NCBI RefSeq assembly: GCF_001949145.1
Contig: NW_019091528.1
Span: 919,154-983,153 of the forward strand
Direction: 5' to 3'
DNA: 64,000 nt
DNA from: Acanthaster planci
Taxonomy: Eukaryota; Echinodermata; Asteroidea; Valvatida; Acanthasteridae
Under the pieces are notes generated by a model. That model made no database searches and was not told the origin of the DNA. It worked only from the letters and a program-made list of their open reading frames with translations. Positions 11,901 to 23,900 of this stretch are shown here, piece by piece. A program made the position numbers and the translations under genes. Positions within the stretch are counted from its first letter, which is position 1, and each line of letters opens with the position of its first letter.

Positions 11901-14900
11901 CCCGAAACCCATGCCCTACACCCAGGCGTTAGTGTCTTCTCTACCCGAAGCCACCTGCACCCCCCCTTGGCATATGGGTCCCCTATACCCGAACCCAAGG
12001 TTTCCCGCCAATTCCAGGATCCAACACCTTCACTCAACACTGCATATGTTGAGTCATATAACCCACGAGTCTTGTTCCACGCTCCACCGCTTCTGGATTA
12101 CCTTTATAACCAGCTATCCACTCCAGTCCGGCACACTCTCTTGAGGACAGCCAGAGCACACTGGCCGAAACGTTGAGTTTATACTGACGGGTTCTTTTAA
12201 GACCCACACCTTGTCCAAAAGAGATTGATTCCATGGTATACCCGCAAACCCATTTCTCATAATAATTATCAAAATAAACACTTTGCCCATGGCAGCGAAA
12301 CTTTTCCCTCTGGTATGAGTTACACTGGGACTCTTTGAATCATGCCACTCATGAGGCTGGCTATGGCCTTGTGACAAAAAAATATACATGCTTCTTTGTA
12401 ATTATTTGCCAAATGTGGGCAAATATTTCCTTATTAAACTCTGTAATACCACTTACCAAGTTTATGTCTTAAGTAAAATTCCGCTTGAAATCAGTCACAA
12501 TCAATATATAACATGACATGATGGATGTAACTGTTTTGCTTAACAAATATAGTAGCTCCGCAAAGTTGGTGGTAATTGTATTTCTCCTAGCTGTTTCCAG
12601 TGGGAACAATGTGTAAATAATTACCAATTAGGTCAGGCTAGTGTTTCCTGAAGCACCTTAAAGTGCTCTTCTGTTCATTCTTGAACTCACTAACTTGTTC
12701 TAGGAATCACAGGACACCCTGGACATCTGCCTGTGCACTCACTACCAGGTCAACACTGTGGAGGAGCTGGGACACGGGCCCATCAATCGCCTCAGTCAAC
12801 AAATTATCAAGATGGCCGCCAGACTAGGCCATCAGCAGGAACGCAACGCTGTCATCTATGAGACTGCGCTATGTGCATCAAACAGGTGTGGCATTGGTAA
12901 CCGTTGTTTTCTTAGTATGTCGAGGGAATGATCGTTGCAGTGGATTTATGAACAGTGAGATAGTGAAGACCATCACAGTTTGATTCAAAACGTGTACAAC
13001 TAGGCACAAAAAGATTTACAATAGAAGACACCAAGTTTTTAATTGGGTATTGATCATTCTCTGTCCTAATTCATATATTTTCTAAATGTTGATTTCAGTT
13101 ATTCCCCTGCATTAAGGAGCTTTATGTCACTGAACAAGACAGATTACCCAGATTCTTTGTCTCCTAAGCACATTTTAATTGATTTTCTGTTTATCCCCAT
13201 GCCTTGTTGAGTAATGTATGAAGTTCTTTCTCTTTATTTTTGCATCTTCTCTAAGGTATTGTCCAAATTATAGCGTATTAGATTTTCTTGTCACTTTCTT
13301 CACAAAGGCGTAACGAGAGTAAGCAGAAGGAGGTTGGATTGTATGGCTCGCAGAGTTTGGAGAGCGCCATTGGTTGTCTGGCATCTGCCCCTCTGCTGGA
13401 GGACCTGGCTGAGTGGTCTCATTGGTCGATGGTGTTTGAGCCAGAGCATGGAAATCTGAAAGCATTTCTGGAAAAGAATCCTGGTATGAAAACCATATGA
13501 ATAAGAATTTAACATAACAAGCAACCTTTTGATGAAATCAAAGTTTGGTCGAATTTTTGGAAGGGGCAGCAGAAATTCTTCACAGTTTCAGTTTATCTGT
13601 GTTGCTTGTAATGGAATAAAAATTCATTCTGTTGTAAACGTAGGTCAAAGTTTGTCTCCACCAATTGAAATCAGTGCCTTGGAGGTCAGGCCAGGAGTTC
13701 TGTTGCGATTGGCCACAGAGACATCACCTGACCTGTTTGCCACTGCCGCAAAATGCAGTGACAGCGTGGATGCAGTCGGCCATCTTGTTTCTCTGGTGGT
13801 CAAGGATGGCCTGGCCAGCGTGCCCTTGGCATTGCTTAGCAACCACATGGAGACGGCCCTGAACGTACTGGCTGTGGATTCTGATCACATAATTGGCTTT
13901 GTCCTGGACTGTTTGGTGGCTGTTCCTCTACTGGTTGGCCAGGCAGTAGTTCGACAGGTTTGTACTTTTACAATCTTCATCTTCAAATAGACCCTGATGC
14001 TGCATGGAAAATAGATGGCAAACTATTAACCCCTAGTGTTACCAATGCGATGTGTCTGAGGTTTTAAAAGATGCATCAATTTTAAGTTGCATACAGTGTG
14101 TTGGACATTTGTTCTACAGTGAATAGTTTTTCACTGTTCCAACATCCATTTTTGTTGACAACTGTATAGCGATGAACTTTTGCTTTCATATTTGCCCATG
14201 TACTGCAGGTAATCTTAAATCCTCTTACTACGGTCATGGGGTCGGAGGTCAAATCAAGGCAGTCGATTCTCAGCGCCTGCCTCAACACGGCACAGAGGAC
14301 AAAAATCCAGCGTCTGGGGTTCCTGCTGGGCATCAGCCAATGGAAGGACAGCTTCATGGATAAAAGGGTGCCCCGGAACCTGGATAAGGAGGAGGACGAC
14401 ACAGACCTTGTAGACAATCAGGAAGAGTATGACTTTGGCAGTTTGCTTGGGATGGAGAGAGCTCTCCAAACTACTGAGGTAACCCTTGAGTCCTATCTGT
14501 TTTATGAACAACCAGTTTGCTTGAATATTGGTGTCATTTTTTAGAGATGCTGTTGAAACAACAAAATGATCCTAATCCTCTTCGACAGCTGAAATTGCAC
14601 TCGGGAGTTTATAATTGCTAAAAGGGATCCAGCCTGCAATCCGAAAGTACTTTGGCGATGATCATAAATGCCTCAAATTATCAACAGGTAAAGGAAAGGT
14701 CTGCTGCAGAAGTCAGTTCTGCTGGCCTGCCACCACTTCACGATGCAGAATCTCTTGAGGAGCGTTCTCAGACATCAGGGGACAGAGATGAGTCCGACGA
14801 AGATGCCAGTGAAGTCCTCGATGAAGAAGAGGAAACGGACGAGCAACAAAAAGATAAGGAGGAACACAGTGACATGAGTGGAGCAAGTGATGAAGAGCGT

Positions 14901-17900
14901 GATGCCAAAATGGACAATCAGAAACACAGTGACATGAGTGGAGCAAGTGATGAAGATCGTGATGCCAAAGTGGACAATCAGGAGGATTTGAGAGGAAGTA
15001 AGAATGTTCATGATACTCGGATAATTGTTGCTTTGAAGAAGGGAATCATGAAGGCATAAATGAATGCTTTCCATTCTACCTCCTCGGTGCTGTGAATATT
15101 TTAGAATGTTGTATAAGCTGGAGACATATCCTCTGAGTACAATGAGAAGATATGGTACCTTGATATGGTACCTTGATGTGGTACCTTGATATGGTACCTT
15201 GATATGGTACCTTGATATGGCACCTTGATATGGCACCTTGATATGGCACCTTGATATGGCACCTTGATATGGTACCTTGATATGGCACCTTGATATGGCA
15301 CCTTGATATGGTACCTTGATATGGTACCTTGATATGGTACCTTGATATGGCACCTTGATATGGCACCTTGATATGGCACCTTGATATGGCACCTTGATAT
15401 GGCACCTTGATATGGCACCTTGATATGGTACTTTGATATGGTACCTTGATATGGTACCTTGATATGGCACCTTGATATGGTACCTTGATATGGTACTTTG
15501 ATATGGTACCTTGCTTGCATACATCAGCCACTGCTGACTTTTAGGGCCATATGTATGGTTGTAAAGAAGCTGCTGGTAGAAGAACTTCAGTATTGTGTAC
15601 ATTTATGTGCGTGTTAGTACAATACAAACTAAGTTATGTCTTTAAATTTTGATTTGTGATCAGTTTATAAATTGGATGATTTCCTTGCTGTTTGAAACAG
15701 TTGATAATGCTGCTGACTCCCCAGCTGACTCTGAAGAAATCTCCGCTCAGGATGAGGGGTTGGGTTCTGAAGCCCCACCCCCAAAGGTGGAAATAGGCGA
15801 CGAGACCGACATTGAACAAGAACAGGAATGCGAGATTGACCTTACGCTGTTCCAGCGCTCGGTGCTGGACTGCCTGGCGGTGGTACGCAGCATCCGGCGG
15901 GAGGAGTTTGGGATGGGGGTGGAACTGGACGACCGCACCCGCGGCCTGATGAAGCGACAGCAGGAACGCATCGGTCGCAGCCTGGCCCACCTCTCGGAGG
16001 AGCTGTACAGCAAGGACACCCACTTTGTCTTGGAACTGATCCAGAATGCCGATGACAATGAGTACAAGGAAGGGGTGGAGCCCTCCCTGGAGTTCCAGGT
16101 AGACCGCTCGGAGGTCACTGTCTTGAACAACGAGGTGGGCTTTTCAGAAAGCAATATCCGAGCCCTCTGCGATGTTGGGAGAAGCACTAAAGGAAAGCAC
16201 AAAAGAGGATACATTGGTAATTCTAGTTCTTTCAATTCTTCCGATGTTTTGATAAAAAAACTTTGTTTCTGTTGATGAGGGATCCACATTGTTACTTTTG
16301 ATCTGTCATTCAGGTCACAAGGGCATCGGATTCAAGTCGGTGTTCAGAGTGACTGACAGGCCCGAGATCACGTCCATGGCTACCACGTGTGCTTTGATCG
16401 CAGCTCTGACCAAATGGGGTATATCTTGCCCACTTGGGTGGGGCCAGAAGAGATCCAGGAGGTCACCCAGATGCAGGAACCCAGCAAACCGTAAGAGCCA
16501 CAGTTGCTGAAAAGATGAAAAAAGTTCATCAGTATCTTGTTTGAAATGCTCTCTATGGATAATGCTCCCTTCATCAACCAGCCGCAAGAGTCAAGTGTTC
16601 ATAGGTGTTGTTAAGATTTTTTTCCCAGGGGCAAAGCACTCATCAACTGCAAACTGTTAATGGTGGAAGGGTGTCAATACCAAGGTATTTTCACAAACTG
16701 ATAACCGTGCTTCAGCTTATTGACATATACATAAACATATGTGACACATTCTGTAAAAATGAGTCTCAAGACGCCAGAGCCCACTTTTAAGTTGAAGATT
16801 GTATTGAAAAGAGAAAACTTGGCTCTTTGATTTGATTTTTCACTCAATTTGATATCAAGATGAAAATGGACGGTTGCGTACGTGAAAAGTGTTGAGGATT
16901 CCTATTGCTTTACATAGTGCAAGATACACAAAAGTGGCTCTGGTTACTTGTGACTCATTTTCATAGAGCAAGTCGCATTACACCGACACTTGAGCATCTG
17001 TGACAGTAGCATGTTGGCATGTGCATCGCAAAGGTATACTTTGACTTTTGCAGGCTGATATTACACGTATAAACATGCAACCGCATATCAATAAGCCATT
17101 TAAAAGTTAAATTTGAGTAAAACCTGGTACACAGAGTTCTTTAAACTCACATGAACATAACAACTTGAGTTTTCCATACTAAAACCACTGTTGCTATTCC
17201 TCGTGGTTCGGGGTGAGCTTTTGCTTAGTTACATTAGAGATGCCTTGCAACAATACACTGTTCTCGATGGATAAGAATGGCACAAAGGAGCCAGTCCATT
17301 CCAGAGATGGTGGTCGCTATGCAAAAGCTTGCCCCAAATCATGAGGTGTAGCAACAGTGTCTTTAGTCTGAGGAATTCAAATTGTTACATTTCTGTGCAA
17401 TCAGATAACACAGTGTACCAGATTTTATTCAGATTTAACTGGCAACTGGCTTATGGTAGCAATCAGGAGTGCTTGACCGTTATTCATCATGCGTCTTGAT
17501 CTCATGAATAATTCAACAGCTGGACCACCAAGATCACCTTACCATTGAAGGGTGATGTCCAGCGGACCACCAGCCTGGTCAACAAGTTTGAGGACATCCA
17601 GCCATCCCTGCTGCTCTTCCTGAACAGGCTGCGGTCAGTCATCATCATGAACAAGGTTAGGCCATGTCCAAACATCTTGGCTGCAGTGAGAAATAGCATC
17701 TATTGGAAATCCTTGAAGCCACTAAGTTGTGTCTCCAATAGCTGTACACTGTAGTCATTGAAAGTCTCTGTGATGAATTTTGTAGACTGGGGCTTGTTAG
17801 GGGCAGCGTTCTGTTCTGGGCGATAACTGCTCGCATTCTTTCCACTTCCCCCTTAACTGGGAAAAGTAGCTTCATGTGTTCATGTGCACTCGGTGCTGTC

Positions 17901-20900
17901 CCGTAGGAGCCTCCAGATGATCCAACAATTTGAAAGTTGAGGACTGTTGAATCAAAGTGCCAGAAATCATTGCATGACAAGCTTAGAAGCCCATATCCAG
18001 TATTTGAAAGAAATTGACTACCCAGCCAGTTCTAGGTTTTCAGGTAGAAAACACAGTCTATCCAGATTCATCACTGAGAGAATATTTACGCATAGACTGT
18101 TGGGACTGTCAAGTATTCTGTTCTTTCACCCACTAACGTCATTTTGCCTCGTCCACATTAATTTCTCAACCCGTATCAGGAAGAGAATACAGAGAGCCAC
18201 ATGAGCAGAAGAGATAAAGGAGGCAATGTTGTCGAGATCTGCCACTCTCAAGCCACCGACAACTGGCTGCTGATCAAGAAATGCTTGGATGCGACCAAGG
18301 TGAGCCTAAAGAAGCCTGTGCCCACTCCGTGTCATGAAACAAACAACAAATAGAAACTAGCTAAGCTATTTTGAAATCAGCTTTCANNNNNNNNNNNNNN
18401 NNNNNNNNNNNNNNNNNNNNNNNNNNNNNNNNNNNNNNNNNNNNNNNNNNNNNNNNNNNNNNNNNNNNNNNNNNNNNNNNNNNNNNNNNNNNNNNNNNNN
18501 NNNNNNNNNNNNNNNNNNNNNNNNNNNNNNNNNNNNNNNNNNNNNNNNNNNNNNNNNNNNNNNNNNNNNNNNNNNNNNNNNNNNNNNNNNNNNNNNNNNN
18601 NNNNNNNNNNNNNNNNNNNNNNNNNNNNNNNNNNNNNNNNNNNNNNNNNNNNNNNNNNNNNNNNNNNNNNNNNNNNNNNNNNNNNNNNNNNNNNNNNNNN
18701 NNNNNNNNNNNNNNNNNNNNNNNNNNNNNNNNNNNNNNNNNNNNNNNNNNNNNNNNNNNNNNNNNNNNNNNNNNNNNNNNNNNNNNNNNNNNNNNNNNNN
18801 NNNNNNNNNNNNNNNNNNNNNNNNNNNNNNNNNNNNNNNNNNNNNNNNNNNNNNNNNNNNNNNNNNNNNNNNNNNNNNNNNNNNNNNNNNNNNNNNNNNN
18901 NNNNNNNNNNNNNNNNNNNNNNNNNNNNNNNNNNNNNNNNNNNNNNNNNNNNNNNNNNNNNNNNNNNNNNNNNNNNNNNNNGCCCCAACGTCATGTATAC
19001 CGTATCGGCAGTCTACCAATTTATTAAAGTGAATCCAAGTTGCTTATACAGTGGAACACCGCTATAACGAACAAGATGGGATCCATGCTAAATGTTCGGT
19101 ACAGCGGTCGTTCGGTATAGTGAATTTAACTGCTGAACGTTTCGTTGCCATGTTGAAGTGCACCCTCTTGTGATACCTTGGTTCGTTGTTTTCGTGATGT
19201 TTTGCTGTTGCATTCAAGTTTAAGGTTTCTAGAAATGTGTCTCTTAATTATTTTTGTTTTTTATTTAAACTTGAATCAAAAAATTGATATCAAATTTATC
19301 CTAAAAGTCATGAAACTACCGCTCAGGAGCGTTCTCTGATGCATGCCGTGGCAAATCTCAGTTTTTTGTTTATCAGCGGTGCCCTCTTTAGACTATTGTT
19401 GGGGCAATGCCACCGTGCGCGTATGTGCGGTTTTCTTCCGCACCTGATCATGTGGAGTCGCAAAACCAGTGTCTATTCAATACCGTTGACAATAGTTGCT
19501 TTCCCTTCTAATCCTTGGGGAAATAATGGCCACTTGTCACTTTCCAACATAAAAAAAACACCGACTGTTTTATCATGTTGACGTTCAGGAATTACAAACA
19601 GCAACTGAATAGGGTTCGGTAGGTTCTGTGCACAAATTATTGGGAGCCAAGGACAATGTTCGGTACAGCCCTCCGTGCAATAATAGCCCTCCTCCCTCCC
19701 CCACCATGGCAATTTGAAACTTCTTTAATTGGGCATTGAAGGTGCCGGTGTGATGGACAGCATTTTAGAAAGAGAATACTTGCCGATGTAGTATTCCAAG
19801 GGAACATGCATTAAATGAAATGCATTGTAGATCATTTAGGAAAGTCACTGCGTGCGTGAGATTGGCCCCATCAGAGTTGCCATAGATCAAGTCATACTTG
19901 CCGTACCAAACGTGTGCTAGCAGGCATGACGTCAAATGCTTTTATCCCGAAGTACTAAATTGCATAATGTGAACAGTATTTTTTATCATCTATATTACCA
20001 TGTAAAAGTGTTACAATAAAATGAACTTTAGAGTTACATCGAATATAAAAAAAGTCTAATGTTAGGTCATATAACAAGACTGCTAAATCAAACCATCTTT
20101 TTCACCTGAGGTATGTGTGTTTATCCCGTCTTTTTCACCATCAAAAAAAATGTATTTGTCCAATTTTTAATGGCACAGCTTCAACGAGTGGACGTTGAAT
20201 CGACTGAGCTAGGACTGGCCTTCCCGCTTTCTGACGGCATGTCCACTGAACAGAATGTCTTTGCTTTCCTGCCGCTGAGGAGCTACGGTTTCCACTTCAT
20301 CATTCAAGGTAAATACAAACCAAGCAAGTCTGTTATTTTCTTGGGAAAGAATTTGATCAATAAGTTACATGATGGCGAATGATTTTGTTGTAAGTTTGGG
20401 ATTGGACGGGACAAATTTACAAAGCAGTATTTTCCTTGAGACACTGTTTGAACAATACACATTGAATTGACTGGATATTGTTTCACCAGTTGTCTGTTAC
20501 AATAGATGGGATGAGCCCTGGCATTTAGGAGCAGTTTCAAACAAACTGGTGAGGGTGTTGTGTGATCTACTCGAGTTACTCAGTTACACCCATAAACTGG
20601 CCCATGTGGGCTAAGATTTGGGCTGAAAAGCACCAAAATGGACGGCTCGGGGAACATTTGTGATATGCGTCGTCACGATCTTCTCTACATGAATTTTGGA
20701 GTGTGCCAACTGACTTACTGAGTATTTAACTGCCACTTTCACAGAGCAATCCTTATAACTTAAAAGGGATGTCTTGGTGTAACTGTAAACTGTCTATTGA
20801 AATGTTCCTGTCTGATGCCAACATGTCCTCCAGTAAGTAGTTTAGTAGTTTTCATAGTTGTGCAGGGCTGCAGAACCAATACAGGCATTGCCATACGAGC

Positions 20901-23900
20901 CAGTCTCCTCACAGTGATTTAGTAAATCATAACGCCATGTTGTCTTACTTGTGTTTCTGCCTCTCTGTTGTTTTCAAACACAAGGCGACTTTGAAATCCC
21001 ATCGTCCCGAGAAAATGTTTTTGAGGACTCGGCCTGGAACCAGTGGCTTCTCCAGGAGATTGCGCCGGTCTTTGTCAATACCCTAGAGACCTTCAAGGTC
21101 AGCTTCCATATTACCTCCCCTGTTTTGTGAATGCAAATAACTCCTATTCAGTGATTGAAGTCCTAATCTCCCAGTGTCATTATGAAACTTAAACCTCCTG
21201 TGAAATCCAATTCCTTTGTCTTAATATGGACTCATAGCCTAGTATGTTCTTATTGCTTGTGACTGTTCTCCTCACTAAGTTGTGTGAAGTACACTGTTCT
21301 CTTCACTAAAATGTGTGTAGTACACTGTTCTCCTGACAACTTTACGTGTAGTATATTTAATGAGTCCAGAGTCCAAATTTTGTGCTACACTGGACCATGT
21401 TTTAGTTCAGTCAGTACAATGTCTAAGGCTGCATCCGAATCTCTTGTCTAGAGCTAGGTCTAGGTCTTCGCTCCATTGGAAATGCTTGGAGATGCGTAGA
21501 TGATAGACCTAGCCGTAGCTCTGGAAGCCCGTTTCGGATACGGCCTAAAACAGGCAGCATATGCAGGTTTGATTCCCAACGGAGATCAAGAAACTTTCAT
21601 TCCTCTCACAAGACTTTGCCCTACAATTTGCCTCTCTCCACCTGTTTGTATAAATGAAAACCTGTGAGGGTAAATAAGTGATTGCACTGATCTTGAGATG
21701 CTACATTAGGATGGATAGATTTGAACAACTGATTTGACCTCTCATTAAGTAATCAACTAGACATTGCAAACTTGGTGCTTTCTTGGAACATATGGGAAAA
21801 ATTAACAAGCTGCTGAACAGAGGAAATAAAACTGAAGTAGCTTTATAGAAATCTGTTTAAAGTAGTATACAGAAGTACCACATATTTTCAAATTTTGCTT
21901 GCTGTTTCTTTGGTTTTCATCTGAGTGCATCAGACCTTTTTATTTCTGTCCCCCAAAAAGTTAGTGACAGATGTAACTAGTGCTGGATCAACAGATATTG
22001 AAATTTTTGATGGTCAGTGAAATATTCTGTCCATCTCTTCCTTCTGCTAGGAGCATTACTGTCGTGACCCGGTCAATGCCATCTGCCAGTTTCTCAAGTT
22101 TGTCCCGCTTGAGAGCCAGATTCTGACGGACTTCTTCCGAAAGGTGGCCGTGAACATCCACAAGAGACTCAAGGCCACGTCCTGCATGCCGGTACTCATT
22201 GGCAGTCAAGAAGGCAAGTTTGCTGCTAGACATTTTTGCACAATCCGTAGAGGGCACTATTTAGCATAACGGCAGTGAGAGCATTGTGATTTTCATGCGT
22301 TGTATTCATCCATATTTGAAAATGAGAGCCAAATGAGTTGAGCTGCCGTGCTGTCCATGCAACCGATTAGAATTCCTAGATTTGTTTGGCACCAATCTGT
22401 GTTGATCATCCACATATTTCACACCGGATGAATTGATGGTGTTTCCTGAAATGTGCCGTTGTAAGGCTGGTTCATACTTCAGGCGAATCTAACAGAGATG
22501 CTAATTTGATGTCACAAAACAGTTGCAGGAAAATTCACTTGAGTTCAAATGTGTTCAACGTTTGTGAATTCACAGCACAAATGTTTGATGTAACAAAATT
22601 GCATTTGATTGTGCTTTCATGCCAAGTACGAACTGGCCTTTACTGGCATAAAAGCTGCCTTAAATGTAGCAATATTTCTGTCCACTTATGACGACAGGTT
22701 GTTTTTGCTTCAGCAGATGATGTAGCATGGAAGCTTCCATCCGAGACCATCGTGTGTCCGGACCGTCTCGTCCGGGAGGTGGTCCCCAGCGACACCTTGC
22801 GAGCACATCTCAACTGCTCCTACCTGCATCCGCAGGTGGTGGGCTCTGTCAGCAAGGCACTGCTGAAGAGCCTGGGAGTCAAGACACTGAAGACTACCGA
22901 GCTGATGAACATCCTAAGCAGCATTGCGCTGGCAGCTAGACAGAGAGGTACAGAGAACTTGATTTGATTGGAGGCAGTGGAATAGTGCTGTGTTGCTTGT
23001 AGAGGAGACCTCTCTCTTGCTACGTCACTAGTGGCTGGTAAACTGTTGCTGACCCTTATTACAAAGGCAGACGAATAAGTCACAAAGGTTTAACATATTT
23101 TGTATTGCCATGAAACCTTCAACTAAAGGAAGATACTTCCTTCTTTAAAAGTAATGGGACAAGTACACATTTTGAGGTAAAAAACGGACACCAAACAAGG
23201 GTGTGCTTTACCAACACTTGGTACAAATAGTATACAATATGAGGTATATCAACCAGAAAATCAAGAACAATCTTTCAGTCGAAACTAGTTAGGAAGTGAA
23301 TCGCCCTAACCCTCTGGGATCCTTCCAACTCCATTGGGAGGTTTTGGAGGATTTTGGAAGGTTGAATCCACAGAGTTACATAGGGCTTGGTATCCCTTGG
23401 AAGTTCAGTTCCAACTAATGTGCCATTGGCTTTCTGCACAGGATTTCTGTAATTTCATTATTGCTGTGTTCCCAGCAATAATGCAGGCGGAAAAGAAATA
23501 CTGTGTTGTCAAAGGCAAAGATATTTATGCATTTGCTGCATTAATTATTTTAATAAAAACTTGGAATCTTTTACATTTCATCTTGTGCCCACTTCATTAC
23601 AGAGGAGCAGTTGTCTCCTAAAACCGTGGCCCAGTGGCTGACCTGCATCTATCGCAGCCGCGACAAGTACGACGTATCTGAGGGAGTGCTGGACCAGCTG
23701 TTGTCCATTCCGATCATTCCGCTGGCGTCTGGCCGTGTCGTCGCCATGGAGGATGGCAGTGTGTTTTTCCCCCTCAGCGAAGAGGACAGGGTCAACCAAT
23801 CACAGGGCCAGATTCTGTCAGGTGATATCATCTTTGACCAATCAGGGGATGTCGAGAAAGTTTTACACCTAAGAAATTGTTTATTCTCAAGAGCAAAAAG

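Noticed and set aside
11613-12176. 187-codon frame
   Set aside because: Pro/Ser-rich reading of a decayed retroelement in the wrong frame; the mobile-element motif is in another frame.
12896-12905. Alternative donor ATTG|GTAACC for coding exon 5
   Set aside because: Breaks the phase with exon 6, whereas AACAG|GTGTGG keeps it.
15150-15513. CRISPR-like array
   Set aside because: Units abut directly without spacers, and the genome is eukaryotic.
14775-15602. 275-codon minus-strand frame with repeated KVPYQG-type peptide
   Set aside because: Product of the 13-bp minisatellite, whose period leaves frames open; no start context or domain.
18371-19027. Long frames on both strands
   Set aside because: They cross the second N run and have no real coding sequence.
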